Part shown: positions 23,539 through 35,830 of the stretch, in pieces
Numbering within the stretch: position 1 is the first letter of the stretch
Layout: each line of letters opens with the position of its first letter
NCBI GenBank assembly: GCA_026120185.1
Contig: JANUWF010001224.1
Location: 1,426,001 to 1,490,000 of the forward strand
DNA: 64,000 nucleotides
Source: Voacanga thouarsii
Lineage: Eukaryota > Streptophyta > Magnoliopsida > Gentianales > Apocynaceae
Direction of reading: 5' to 3'
The notes under the pieces: model-generated
Databases searched by the model: none
Told to the model about the DNA's origin: nothing
The model's input: the letters and a program-made list of their open reading frames with translations, nothing else
Program-made: the position numbers and the translations under genes

Positions 23539-24147
23539 GCCTTGATGTTGGAGCAGGGTAAGTTCCACAATAGATATACTTTGCAGTTGTATTGGAATTC
23601 TACTTTGCTAGATTAGAAGAAAAATAAAGTAGACTAGAGAAGACCCGTGCACGCGCTATGGCTTTTCGGAAGAGAAAATTTTTAGGTGTACTTGGTGCAT
23701 GTGCACCGAATGCTTTAGATAGTTACACCACATGTAATAGAAATTATACAGTAAATATTATACACAATATTATTTACACGTAGCATAACCACATAAAGTA
23801 TCTGGTACAGGTACACCGGGTGTATTTCAAAATTTTCCTTTCAAAAGGGTCCGTTGATGAAAGCTAGAAAATTCAACATTCAAAAAAGTATCTAACACAA
23901 GTCAATTGCCAGTCAACTGACGCTCCATTGATGGAAAACATTACTAGCAATTTGTGGAATAGAAAAATTAAAGAATTTAAATACAACTCACAATATTATG
24001 CATAGTTGTGATTTGATACCTAATATTTTACAAGTTCAAAGTACATTATTTTATTATTTTTTTTTAACACATTACTACTTTATACACTATCAAAATTTTA
24101 TTATTGTTTAATTTTAAGCATTAATTAATCATGCAAGTTGAATACGT
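23539..24147. other. Spacer between divergent receptor-kinase remnants
   Basis: This holds the upstream regions of the minus-strand kinase pseudogene and the plus-strand remnant. Around 23870-23960 it resembles 28710-28850 upstream of the second plus-strand remnant (shared ..TCAATTGCCAGTCAAC..), which supports duplication of the plus-strand unit. Around 23680-23840 two similar short segments about GTGCACCGGGTG-type sequence occur. No coding frame was seen. Confidence 0.55.
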
Positions 24148-24392
24148 ATGTATAATTTCCATGTCCCTTCTTCTTATCTTTGCTATTGTTGCTTGAAGCT
24201 GTTACCTCATTTGGCAGCAAAAACTGTGTGAGAACCCCTTTTTCGGTTATTCATTATGGAGTTGTTCTGGACATGAAGATCCCCTATCGGTTCAGAGGGA
24301 ACTTACATTATAAGACACTGGTCCCCTTGATTTTCAACTCACCTAGCACTGTGAGAGAATGCGTTTATATTAGTATATTACTATGGCATTAG
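24148..24392 (+). pseudogene. Decayed receptor-kinase ectodomain remnant, copy 1
   Basis: From an ATG at 24148 the sequence aligns with 28882 onward: MSLLL leader, TSFGSKNC, YGVVLDMKIPYRFRG, matching TSFRLKKC and YGVALDIKFPFRFKG of copy 2. It is frameshifted near the start and shortly after the first 70 codons, and degenerates by about 24392. It is the N-terminal signal peptide and start of a GUB_WAK-type ectodomain from a related LRK10L gene. Confidence 0.72.
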
Positions 24393-24580
24393 TGGCAGAT
24401 GTGGGCCTGTTTTGTCTTTATTGGAGTGAAATATTAAAAAAAAAGAGAGAGAGAGAGAGAACAGAATAAATATGAACTACATTTACATTGTTTGGTTGAT
24501 GTAAAAGTTGTAGATAAAAGTAATTCGGTTAGGGATACATTTTGTTTTTCATCAACATTTCTTCTAAATGTATATTCTAA

Positions 24581-25165
24581 ATGTCAAGAGGGGATTAAAT
24601 TGTGCATATTATTTTTCTAAGATTTTTTTTTTTAAAAAAAAACTTTTCAACTTCTTTAATAAATGGTGTAGATTTTATAATTCTTCAACCTAAACATTTT
24701 AATGGTTGAGATTAGTTTGATCGTTATGGGTAAAATAGTCATTGAATATATATAATATTATTTTTAATCAAAAAATTATGAAAATTATTTATAACTATTA
24801 ATAACTATATTAATAACTATACACTTATTTATTCTATTATTAACTATTAATAACCATATTAATAATTCATAGAATGTCAAGAGGAGATTGAATTGTCCAT
24901 ATTATTTTTTTAAGAATTTTTTTTATAAAAAAATCTTTTCAACTTCCTTAATGAATGGTATAGATTTTAAAATCCTTCTGCCTAAACTTTTCAATGGTTG
25001 AGATTGGTTTGATCATCATGGGTAAAATAGTCATTGAACATGTATAATATTATTTTTAACAAAAAATTATGAAAATTATTTATAACTATTAATAACCATA
25101 TTAATAACTATATACTTATTTATTCTATTATTAACTATTAATAACCATATTAATAACTCATAGAT
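24581..25165 (+). repeat. 293-bp tandem duplication
   Basis: Positions 24581-24873 and 24874-25165 are tandem copies starting ATGTCAAGAGG.GATT.AATTG, with shared TTTTCAACTTC.TTAAT and ATGGTTGAGATT. They differ by scattered substitutions and small indels in A/T runs. Weaker relatives occur near 25990-26200 and 26395-26540. Confidence 0.85.
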
Positions 25166-28154
25166 AATAATACCAAAAAACCAATCATATTAATGATTTT
25201 GTCAAAATGTATAGAGAATTCGGATAACCTATAAAATAAAAATTTTGTTACAAATGTAATTAGAATACCAATGGGTTGCTTTTAAGTAAGTGGCAAAAAA
25301 GTCAATATTTTAACATATATAAAATATAAAAATAAAAAATAAAATACCACGTAACAAAAAAAAAAAAGACATACTTAGTTCAACAAAGATTATAGAACAC
25401 ACGCACACATATATTCTGATGAGAAAAATTAATTATGAAAATTATTCAAAAATAAAGATACCACCATGACCTTAAAAGCCAAAAGAATTGTCCACAAAAT
25501 AAGAACAGATAAGGAAGCAAAATAACAACAAAACTCAAAAAAAGAAATCAGATACGTAAAAAATGCACAAACATATTTATAACATTTAAAAAGCCAAATA
25601 CCATCAACAAATTTACAGGTCAACAATATTTAAATAAGACAAATGCTCCAGCTTAATATAATTTTATGACAAAAATATAACTAGAATAAATATAATTAGA
25701 ATAACTCTAGAAAAGAGTTAACAGAAAGAGGAAAAATAGTAGACAATAATCATATAAAATATTCTGTAAATATTTATCAACCTACAACCGTGGTAGCAAA
25801 TATTTCTACTATTTTTGAGTTATTGTGACTCTTTGATTTCTTAGTTTATCTATGAGTATATCTTCTTATTGTTAATTAGTTAGTTTCTCTATTCTATCAG
25901 TTCATATTGGATAGTTGTTATTATTTCTTTAGAAGTGTTACAGTTGTGTTTCTTTTCTTGTTTTTTATTATCATTTTTTTATGGTTAAGTGAATAGAGGA
26001 TTAAATTATCCAAGAAAATTTTCAAAGTAATTTTTATTTTTTTTTACTTTTTTATTTTCTCTAATTAATGGTGTAGATCTATTAAAATATTTTTATATTC
26101 TATTATGAATGATGTTAATCTCATCAATACTTCCACCTAATTCTTTTTATGGTTGAAATTAATTTGGTCATCATGGATAAATTAGACATTTAACAATATT
26201 GTATAAAAATATATATGAGTATTATTATAACTATTATTATAACATAAATGAGAAAGATAATTTATAAAAAATAATTAAAGAGTCATATAAGAAAAATAAA
26301 AAGACACATTATTATTTCGTAATAATACAGACTTACAAGTTTCATTCTTTAATTTATTACACATTATTAATCTTTTTGAAAAAACTAAAAGCGAAGAGGG
26401 GATTAAATTATTCAAGTAAATTTTCAAAGAAATTTTTTTCCCCATCTTCTCCAATTAATTGTAAAATTTAGTAAAACCTTTTTATATTCTTTTATAGGTG
26501 GTGTTAATCTCTTAAATAATCTCTTTAATATAATTGAAGAGTCAATAAAAAAAAACGAAGAGACACATTATTGTTTCATAATAATAGAAGCCTACAAGTT
26601 TAATTCTTTAATTTATTACACATTATTACTGTTTGAAAAAAATTTTGTTCTTTGATTTATTCACGGAATGACATCTAGATGCATTGGCTTACTCTTTTCT
26701 TGCATGTACTCTTCATTTAATTGAAATTATGATTTTGAGTTTTCATTATTAATGATAAGATATATTTTTTGTCTATGGATGCAAGTATGATAGGTAAAAG
26801 ACAAAAATTGATGACTTTGAAAACCAACTCCATGAACTGAAGGCTGATAGACATGAAAATGAGAGGGATGTCAGCTTTTTTCAAGCGGTTGAAACTCTCA
26901 AATGCCTTTTTCCTGATGTTCATAGTCACTTAACTCATCTTTGAAGGGCAACATAAAAGAAGTATAACATTGTTGTTACTAATGCAATGGGCACATTTAT
27001 GAATACAGTTATCGTAGTTGATGATTAACATATAGGATATCAAGATATCACACATAAATATTTAATTTGTCTATTCATATTTAACTTATTCTCTTCTTAT
27101 TTTGGATTATCAACTTTTTTTATTTTATCTAATATAATTCTGAGGAACCTCTTCTATATATGTGATAACTCTTTGTTCTTTTTATTTTGAATACAACAAA
27201 ATTGATGATCAGGATGCATTCCAAGATAATTTTTTATTTTCTTTTTGGCTTGTTTCCCTCTCTTTGCGGGAATACATTTATGTGAATTTTATTTACTTAT
27301 TTATTTATTTTTTGAGAAAGTTTGGATACCAAGTGATAATAATCATTTATAATATAGATTTTACTTATCATTATCCTTCAATTTTGATGGAGGTAAGAAA
27401 GAAAGAAAAAAACTAAAACTAATTATCTCTATCTTATAATATTACTTTATCTGTGATTGCACATAAACAAATTTTGAGAAGGAACGAAGGCATAGAAAAG
27501 CAACTTATAATACTACTTTATCTATAATTTGTCTTTCTTATAATACTATTTTGTCTGTGATTGTAGTTCTCGTTTTAACTGTAAATCTACAATTTTAAGT
27601 ATTTTTATCTAATTTTAGGAGCAACTTCGATAATTATTTTATTTATCACTTTTTAACACAACATTATATTAATCTCTCTTTTTTTTTTTTTGGTTTAATT
27701 TTTATTGCTGTAGGAGATATTTGATAAAAAAAATCACAACTCATACAAACGCAAAAATTATATATTGATTTTTTTTAATCAAGATAATATAACTTAAAAA
27801 CAGTTTTTCTTACAAGTTTGAATTTTGTATAATCTCTTTTCTCCACTCTATACAAATAAACACATATAGAAGATAATTGATTTATTATTTTTTAGAATGA
27901 TTATTAAATCGAAAAAACTTATACTTATTCGTTTTTGGATTATATTTCTAGGTTAGTGACAACAATTATAGAAAAATTCATAAAAGTATAGGGTCAGTTG
28001 TTGATTTTTTATATTTAAATGTATATGTTCTATCAATAGTAGTTGTAATGTATGTACATTAATATTTATTTTATACTCTCTAACTAATACTTTATTTATA
28101 AATTTTATTTATTTATAGATATTTGATAAATTTTATTTAATCATCGGGCAAAAT
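25166..28154. other. AT-rich repeat-laden interval
   Basis: No gene was found. Diverged copies of a GAGG.GATTAAATTAT.CAAG-type unit occur near 25990 and 26395, and a segment ACACATTATT.TTTC.TAATAATA followed by ACAAGTTT.ATTCTTTAATTTATTACACATTATTA occurs at about 26305-26370 and 26561-26627. Frames at 25429-25626, 26717-26929 and 27162-27416 have no recognisable content. Confidence 0.5.
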
Positions 28155-28184
28155 CTCCACATGTAGCGTGGAGGTGTCAACTAG
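28155..28184 (+). mobile_element. Helitron 3' terminus
   Basis: A perfect 6-bp stem CTCCAC/GTGGAG (28155-28160 and 28168-28173) with loop ATGTAGC is followed after seven bases by CTAG (28181-28184) and then a T. This is the hairpin plus CTRR end of plant Helitrons, which insert between A and T. The loop containing GTAGC is typical. I could not fix the 5' TC end, so the element's length is unknown. Confidence 0.72.
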
Positions 28185-28881
28185 TCTCTTCCTGAATTCA
28201 AGGAGTTGAGAAAGAAAAAGTGAATTGATGACGTTAAAATTTTACTTTTAAAATAAATGAAAGAGAGGATGTAAGATAAAAATGAATTAATAATTCTCCT
28301 TTTACTCTTCCTTCTCTCTTATCAATTTAAAATAAAGGGGAAAAAAATATTTTCTCCTAGAACCTTTGTAATACCCCTTTCCAGATATAGACTTGTTACA
28401 AAAATGGATGGGGAAGGGGGCCGACATCCTCCAAAGTTTTTTTAAAAAATTGTTTTTGCCTTAGTAATATTTATTTTTTTAAAAAAAAAACTTTTCAATT
28501 TTAATTTTACACCTCTAAAAATTTTTAATAATTAAATTATCTTTTAACATATTATTTCATATGAAACTGTTCAATCCAAGTTTCTGGTTTCATTCTGACC
28601 TGATAGCATAAGTTCTCTAGTCTTTACTACTGGGTAGGGTCTCTTGACTTTTCTAAAGAGTCTATCCATGGAAACTACACATAACATAATTCTACATTGC
28701 TCAGTTAAAAAATTAAACATTCAATTTTGACAGAAAAATTCACCATTCAATTAGTATCCAATCAATTGCCAGTCAACAACCGCTTCAGCTTCCACACCAC
28801 ATACTACTCAATCAATACAATATCTCTAGCAATTTTCATATTTCTTTGTTTATCTCCTTTTCATAACCTATTCTGGTGAAT

Positions 28882-29352
28882 ATGGCTGCAATTTTCATGT
28901 CCCTTCTTCTTCTCTTTCTATTATTCCTTGGAACTTTTACTTCATTTAGACTCAAGAAATGTAAGTACCAGTCCAACTATGGGGTTGCTCTTGATATTAA
29001 GTTCCCTTTTCGGTTCAAAGGTGACTCATGAGATTGTGGTCTCCCTAATTCTGAGCTCACCTGCGAGCAGAATCACACTGTATTGCAGTCAGGCTCTGAC
29101 AAATATTTTATAGAAGCTATTGATTATAAACATGAAAATTTTCATTTTTCTTATCAAGGGGTGCATAAGGGCAATTGTTCCACTCTTCCAAACTACTCTT
29201 ATCAACCTCTTTATGATTCCTCTAGTGATTTTATAGTCCTTTTGAGCTGTAAAAGTCCAATCCGAAATCCATATTATGTGGATACTGCTCTTTGCATAAC
29301 TGCAAAGGAATTTTCATGCATTTTCGAATACTTGACAGAAGAACACACTTAA
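28882..29352 (+). pseudogene. Receptor-kinase ectodomain exon, copy 2, cut by copia E
   Basis: An ATG at 28882 opens a signal peptide (AAIFMSLLLLFLLFLGTFTS) and a GUB_WAK-like ectodomain: FPFRFKGDS, stop TGA at 29029-29031, then DCGLPNSELTCEQNHTVL and HKGNCSTLPNYSYQPLYDSS, LLSCKSPI, ITAKEFSCIF, to a TAA at 29350-29352. Apart from the single TGA the frame is open for 156 codons. The family is the extracellular part of LRK10L kinases. The kinase part is missing. Copia E begins 50 bp further on, at 29403. Confidence 0.8.
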
Positions 29353-29402
29353 TGTATGCATTCATCAATAAAGGTCTGAAGGCATCCTGATATTGAAGAT
29401 GT

Positions 29403-30010
29403 TGAGAAAATAAACAGGACCAAAGGATAAGCTAATTAATTTTATTAACCAAGAAGACTCATAATATGTTACAAGAAAAAGAAAGCCCACAAAATATTTT
29501 TCCATTAAAAAGCCAAATTTTCCTCACACCACCACTAAAATATTTTTCTCACAATATTTTAGTGCTCTTCAGCTAAATCCTAACACTTCACACGCACCAC
29601 ACACCACCTTTTTCACTTCACTTTCATTACTCACACGAAAATGGCTTTGTGATGCCATATTTATAGATGACTGAAGCTGACTTTAGCATGTCGGTGCTTT
29701 ATTTATCTGTGCAAGTTGTTCTTGTGGCAGTAGCTTCTAGCAAATTCTTGTTTTGTTCTTTGTCAAAAAAGGCTGCAAAAGTTTCCTGAATTTTAGCTGC
29801 AAATTACACAAGATTTTTCTCCAAGTTGCAACCGGTGATTGTATATTCTTAGGCTGCTGGAAGGTTCATGAGTTTTCTCCAATGGCGACTGCAAGTTGTT
29901 GGTTCCAGCAAGTTCTTTAATGGCGGTAGAATTACTGCTGCGAAATTTGAGCTGCAAATTGCAACTTCTAGTTTCTTATCCATGGCGATGAAGCAATCAT
30001 TGTTTTCTCA
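29403..30010 (-). repeat. 3' LTR of copia E
   Basis: The ends TGAGAAAA (plus start) and TTTTCTCA (plus end) are inverted copies. On the minus strand GAGGGGGAGTAT precedes the LTR. TATA-like and polyadenylation-like motifs occur inside. The short frame at 29868-30062 is not a gene. Confidence 0.82.
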
Positions 30011-30069
30011 ATACTCCCCCTCAATTATTGCTTTCTTATTACTTCTCGTGAAATTATTTTAAGTTGTTT

Positions 30070-30297
30070 TCAAAATTCTTCGAGCTTTACTCCATTGAGA
30101 CCTTTGGTGAACATATCTGCAATTTGTTCTTCAATCTTCATGTGCTTTATTTCAATTTGACCACATAATACCTTTTCTTGCACAAAGTGATAATGAACCT
30201 CCACGTGCTTTATTCTTGTATGGAATACTAGATTTTCCACTAAGCGTATTGTTGATTGATTGTCACAATATAATTGAACTACCTTATCCACTGGCAA
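30070..30297 (-). pseudogene. Copia E RNase H, C-terminal part
   Basis: The 75-codon frame shows the RNase H signature VVQLYCDNQSTIRLVENLVF, then RIKHVEVHYHFVQEKV and EEQIADMFTKGL, ending by the polypurine tract. Its upstream part (E.K.R.AATAA.ECSWLLQLLEDL, at 31744-31830) lies on the far side of the inserted LTR unit. Confidence 0.9.
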
Positions 30298-30305
30298 ATC
30301 AAGAT

Positions 30306-31743
30306 TGATAGGGCTTAATTTTGTCTATATTTTTCTAGTTATTTAAGGTTGTTTTGTGATACTTTTGGTTCAATAACCAGTCAGTTCCCTTCCTATTTGA
30401 TATTTTACTTGTGGAAAGTATTCTGGGTAATTTTGTACAGAAATTGGACGATTTATAGCAAAATTGTAGAATTTCATAACTGACCCAATGCCTATCCAGA
30501 GTAGTTGAACTGACCATAGTTCTACTTTAGAAAAATAGAGGAAAACGGAGCAAAATCAGGAGATTCTAGAGTTGGACTGGCGCCAATCCAGAGGAAGTGA
30601 CCTGACGCCGGCCCTATCTATTATGGCAGTTCAGAGTTCTTTTTCAAATCAAAATAGGAATTACCTAAGAGGTTCACTTGTTTCGAATTTGTACTTGGCC
30701 CAGGACTTCTAGAGAACAATTTTTAGCAACCAAGCGGATTATTTAATGAAGAACAAGTGATGATTAATGTATGAATTCAAGAAATCAAAGCTACAGCCAC
30801 TTATTGAATGGGGAATTCATCAATCAAAAGAATATTATTTCAAGAAGGTTATCAAAAGAGGGAGAAGAGAGCTCGTCTATGAGTTCTTTCTAAGATCTTT
30901 GTTTTCTTTTTCTTTGAACAATGATGAGATTAATGTTTTAACTGTAATTGAATGTTGTTTTTCGGATTCATGATATTATAATTTATTCAATCTTTGATGA
31001 ATTAATGGTTATTCTTAGTATTTGATTACTTGTTTTTCTTTGGTGGATTGATGAAATTGAATTTTCTTCTAATAGATTTAGGAAACGAAGTTAGAATTGA
31101 GTTCGATCTAATTAATTTGATATAATTGTTATCTTAACTGGATTGGGAAAGAATGTTTCGAATTGAACATAAGTAATCAAAAGTTAGTTAATTTAACATA
31201 GAGTATAGAGTCATTGGCTAATTTTATGTTCATATTGCCTAGAGTATAAGGATATTCATGAGAAATGAGTCTAATGTATTCATTTGATTATGTTGGTTTG
31301 ATTGGAAAATATGTTAATTTGATCAGGAAATAGTAATTTCATAGATTAGAAAAGAAGTGGATTCTTTTTTTTTTTCTTTTCCTTTATGATGCCAAAACAA
31401 TGATTTTTTTGTAATAAGTGTTGGATAGTTTATATCATGTTCTCGAGAAGAACTATTTAATTCCATATTTCCTCTCCAAGAGTTGTGTATATATTTTGTC
31501 TTTGTCTTTGTCGTTATTTTTAGTTTTACTCTTTATCAATCTAATTGATAGGTTAATTATTGAATGAAAAGTAATTAGTGTATTATTGTTCCTTAAGGAT
31601 CAATACTCATTAATTCCCTATAGTATACTTAATGATGAGTGCGTTTGCTCATATATGTAATTTGAAATTAATGTTTTAATTAAACTTGATTGGGAATAGA
31701 TACAAAATTTCATGATTTTTATATACCCAAATTTAACACATCA
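30306..31743 (-). mobile_element. Solo-LTR-like unit, copy 1 (1438 bp)
   Basis: On the minus strand it begins TGATGTGTTAAATTTGGG and ends AAGCCCTATCA. It splits copia E RNase H and is flanked by exact duplicates AAGAT (30301-30305 and 31744-31748). It contains no coding region. Sequence near its start and end matches copies 2 and 3 in this window. TG...CA-type ends with a 5-bp duplication fit an LTR left after recombination. Confidence 0.88.
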
Positions 31744-31865
31744 AAGATCTTCCAAGAGTTGTAGTAGCCACGAACATTCTTAAGCTGCCGTTGCTGCAAC
31801 ACGATATTTTGCCTCCATGCTAGATAGTGACACTATTGTTTGTCTATTATTACACCATAGATAGC

Positions 31866-32495
31866 CTAATGTCCAAGGCTAAAACCATATCTAGTAGTTG
31901 ATCTTCGTGTGTCATAATCACCAGCGTAGTCGACATCACAATATTCAGTCATTTGAGATGTATCTATCTTTTTATATAGCAAGCCATAGTCTGTAGTACG
32001 TTTAACATACCTTAGTATCCTTTTTACTACATCAAGATGTGGCTTCTTTGGTGTTTGCATGAATCGGCTTACTACTCTAACTGCATATGAGATATCTGGC
32101 CTCATTAGTATTAGGTAGATTAAACTACCCACTGACTATCGATACATCATTTTGTCTTCAAGTTCCTTACCTTGAGTTAAACATAATCGAGCATTTACTT
32201 CCATTGGAATAGAAGTTGGTTTGCATTCAAGCATGCCATATTTTTGTAGAAGATCATATGCATACTTCTGTTGGTATAAAAATATCCCGTTATTCACTTG
32301 TTCTATCTTTAAGCCAAGAAAATGCTTCAATTCTCTGAGCTCCTTCATTTGGAAGTGAATTGAAAGATTTGATCTAATTTGTTCTATCGCTTCTTTATCA
32401 TCTCTAGTAATGATTAGATTGTCCACGTATACGAGTACTATAGATAGCTTCCCTTCTTGAGCTTTAACAAACAAACTTGAATTAGATGGTGCCAT
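31866..32495 (-). pseudogene. Copia E reverse transcriptase
   Basis: Two frames (32136-32495 and 31866-32132) cover the RT palm and connection: [14 protein letters not shown], where the family has YVDD, so the second catalytic Asp reads Asn; [38 protein letters not shown]; then [24 protein letters not shown] and [14 protein letters not shown]. Upstream RT (32500-33400) is present only in broken frames. Confidence 0.9.
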
Positions 32496-32499
32496 CGAA

Positions 32500-33439
32500 T
32501 ATCCATTCTAGAATAGGAATTCTGCAATTTTTCCATACCATACTCATGGTTCTTGTTTCAATCCATAAAATGCTTTATTAAGTTTACACACATACTCTAG
32601 ATGTGTCTTATTCTCAACCTCTTATGGTTGTTGCATGTATATGTCTTGATGGAGTTCTCTATGGAGGAATGCATTATTCACATCTATCTTCTATAACTTC
32701 CATAACTTGCTTGCAGCTAAGGCAAGTAATACTAGAACTGTGGTGATCTTTGCCACTAGATTGAACGTCTTGTCATAGTTTAACCCATACCTTTGTGAGA
32801 AACCTCATGCCACCAGTCATGCCTTATATCAGTCAATCAATCCATCTAGCTGGGTTTTCAATTTGTACACCAATTTGCAAGAGATAGGTTTTATATTCCT
32901 CGACCTTGGCACTAATCTCTATATCTCATTTTGCTTTAGTGCTTATATTTCTTCTTCCACTGCCTTTCTCCATTCCTTATGTTTGGATGCCTTTTTGTAT
33001 GTGTCTGGATGCCTCTTCGAATGTGTCTGGCTCTCCTACAGAATCCTTGATCAGGGCTGCGTTTGCATATTTTGGATTAAATCTTTGTCGTTAAGTAAAC
33101 CTCCAAAGTTGTGGTTGCGCCTCTTTTTTTTCGTCCATTTCTTGATATTAATTGTGCCTTTGATCTTCTGTAATTTTATATACTCATGTCTATCACGGAC
33201 TCTTCAATTTACTTGATGGTGACTCCTTTGATGGTGATTCTTTGTTACCCTTTTCAGATGTTTCAGAAGTCAAATGATCTTCTTCTTGTTCTTCTAGCTT
33301 TTTTGCTTATTCTTCTAAGATTTTGCAGATTGTGGTAGCTTCTCGGCCTAAGGTGACTACCAAGATGATACTTTATCAAATATAATATTTCTATATGTAT
33401 AGATCTACTTATGTCAGGATTATAACAAATCCATCATTT
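32500..33439 (-). pseudogene. Copia E RT N-terminal part and linker, frame-broken
   Basis: Decayed minus-strand pol between integrase and the RT core, with segments such as the QDIYMQQP-like and KLHQ-type RT start near 32590-32660. The opposite-strand frames at 32863-33216 are shadows of this decayed coding sequence. Confidence 0.6.
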
Positions 33440-34352
33440 TCATCTGGAGTCGCCTCCAACAAAGATACAGCAGATTGCCTTCTTTTTGAACTTGCTCCTT
33501 AAATGATTGGGTACCATTACGTAGCATACGTACCCGAAAACTCGAAAATAAGCTACAATAAGCTTCTTCTTCCATAGTTTCTCGTAAGGTAAGATCATAC
33601 CGAGCTTTGCATTTGGTAGGTGATTTATGATGCTTCTATCTTCATACATTCTACCAAGAATCGTGGTTGAATGTTCTTAGCATGAAGCATACTTCTACAC
33701 GTCTCTGCAAGATGTCGATTCTTTCTTTCTGCAACTCTATTCTATTGTGGAGTATACGACATGTCAACTGTCATCGAATCTTATTTTGTTTCAAGAACTC
33801 TGTAAACTCCTCTAAAGTGTAGTCTTCACTGTTATCTGTCTGAAGACACTTTATTTCATAGACAGTTTCACTTTTTGCTTTCTCCTTGAATTCCTTAATA
33901 TTTGTTAAAGTTTCGGACTTTTCTTTTAGGAAATCAATTCAGACATATCGAGAATAGTCATCGATAAAAATTATCATGAAATGGAAACCACTTACCGATG
34001 GCTACTTTACAGGGCCAAAAATGTCTAAGTGTATCAGCTTGAAAAGTTCTTTGGCTCTAAACTTCGACTTCTCGTAGGGTAATTGATGCGCTTTACCATA
34101 CTGACAGCCAACACAAACTATGTTGTCTCAAAACTCCAATTGTTGTAAACCCTTCAACATTGACTTCTTCATCATCACCTTTAGTCTGGTATAGCTTATG
34201 TGTCCCAATCTTGCATGCCACAAATCTGGTGTCTTGTTCCTTTTAGTATTATCTACATATGCCGTCTCTATTGACATTACATAGATAGACTCTAATCTTC
34301 GTCCTTCCATAATTGGTTTTCCTTCAAGCTTTAAGTGACAAAACAAATTCAT
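33440..34352 (-). pseudogene. Copia E integrase
   Basis: The pre-integrase zinc domain (34128-34352) reads DLWHARLGHISYTRLKVM. The core continues in broken frames: LDIFGPVK, then FIDDYSRYV, LQTDNSEDY (family TDNGGEY), and the C-terminal block in 33440-33649 (LRVFGYVCY-like FRVFGYVCYVMVPNHLRSKF, CCIFVG). The order and spacing are those of copia integrase. Several stops make it inactive. Confidence 0.86.
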
Positions 34353-34760
34353 GTCGTCTGAGTCGATTATGACATAGTTTCCTACTTAAGCTAGTTGTGA
34401 TACTGATAGCAAGTTCTTTTTCATACTTGGCACATGCAACATATTATCTAACTGCACTTCTATATAGTTGAATCGTAGTACTACTAGAGCTTTGCCAATA
34501 TATGTTATTGGCACATATTGGCATCTTAGAGTTATTAGCATTTACCATGAAATATCCACTTATGTATTTCTCCATATTGCAAAACTTTTCTTTATCTTCT
34601 GTTATATGATTAAAGTATCCTGAATCTACTATTCAGTCATTTTTGTAATTGATAAGTTTGTCACTTATTACGACTAGTGCTAGATTTTCTTCCTTGAATT
34701 GAGCTCGATAGTGTTTCTTCCTCTTCAATCGCGTAGGACGCAAGAAAGTCCCATTCATCC

Positions 34761-35160
34761 TCACTTCTTAGGTCTATAAAAAGATGGCAGCATTCCCTTT
34801 AACTTATTTATGCCAACAATCTCGAGCAAAGTGACCTTTCTTTCCACAGTTGTAACACTTGTTGTTTCTTCATCGGCTTCATATGTTGTTATTTTGCTGT
34901 GGTAGTGCTCCCCCTTGATTTGTATTTTTCTCCGTACACCCTTTTTGCCAGAAGCAACGTTTTTCTTTATTTTTATCTTCATCAATTGGTTTTCTAACAT
35001 TTTTCTATCCTCCAAATGCTCTTCGCTTGCCATATAGAGCCTTCTCTTCTTCATTTGTAGATGAGCTATAGGATGGTCTCATTAATGCTTCTTCATTTGC
35101 TAGTATATTTTCCAATACATTGTGTGTTGGTGGCTCAGGCCATCCCCACGTTGTTGTTAT
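34761..35160 (-). pseudogene. Copia E gag C-terminal part with zinc knuckle
   Basis: The minus strand near 34825-34870 encodes CYNCGKKGHFARDC, a complete CCHC knuckle, in a frame shifted from the 97-codon open frame 34761-35054. Upstream, WPEPPTHNVLENILANEEALM matches the linker region of copia gag. The N-terminal gag is missing. Confidence 0.75.
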
Positions 35161-35239
35161 AATTAAGGTGTATTTTCGTCATAACTCCTGAATTATAATT
35201 ACTCTCAATGTCCCGAATTATAATTGGGCTTTTATCAAT

Positions 35240-35830
35240 ATAGTGCCCCTCTAAGCACTTCCACTTAGACACATAGTAGCTAATACCATTAATTCTTTTT
35301 TATAAACCCTTATTTTGACTCCTAGAGCTTTACTCATATAAGCAATTGGTGCTTCTTTCTGTATTAAAATAGTTCCAGTGACATGGTCATTTACTTTTGA
35401 TTCCAAACAAAACATTTTGTAAAGTTCGGTATTAATGAAATTAGTTTCATGATTTTTTTTCAATAATTTAAAATTAGAATTACATTTTTTTTATTAATTG
35501 AAAATTGTCTTTCTAATAGCTTGCATAAAGGCTTGTTGATTGTCCTATAACCCTTGAAAAGTCTCCTTTTGTAGCCTGTTAATGCCCTGAATCCTCTTAA
35601 TTGCATAGGATTAATGGGTATAGGACAACTCAATATATCTCAGATTTTTCGTGATCAACTTCTATATCTGTATAGTTTATAATGTGTGCTACGTATTCAA
35701 CTTTCCCTTGAGCAAAAGTATACTTACTTAACTTTGAAAAAAACTTGTGCTCTATAATTAGTTTAAAAATTATTTGGAGGTATCACAAATGTGCTTCCAA
35801 GGTAGAGCTATATATATCTTAATCTAGACT
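35240..35830 (-). pseudogene. Gypsy RT/RNase H fragment
   Basis: The frame 35251-35463 reads ESKVNDHVTGTILIQKEAPIAYMSKALGVK then KKELM, the start of gypsy RNase H (family DASGxGIGAVLMQ...PIAYFSKAL). Further upstream on the minus strand come QLRGFRALTGYKRRL (family LRGFLGLTGYYRRF) and a VEYVAHII segment (family VEYLGHIIS). It is an isolated piece of a different element against copia E. Confidence 0.82.

Larger units (their letters stand above)
29403..35160 (-). mobile_element. Copia retrotransposon E, 5' truncated
   Basis: A minus-strand Ty1/copia element with a 608-bp 3' LTR (29403-30010), polypurine tract, RNase H, RT, integrase, pre-integrase and gag with zinc knuckle, in copia order. It is interrupted in RNase H by a solo-LTR-like unit (30306-31743). 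The gag N-terminus, leader and 5' LTR are missing. Near 35160-35240 it passes into an unrelated gypsy fragment. The left flank 5-mer is GATGT. Its partner was not found. Confidence 0.85.

Noticed and set aside
32863..33216. 117-codon plus-strand frame with hydrophobic runs
   Set aside because: Antisense to the copia E RT start region; the hydrophobicity comes from T-rich complement of coding DNA.
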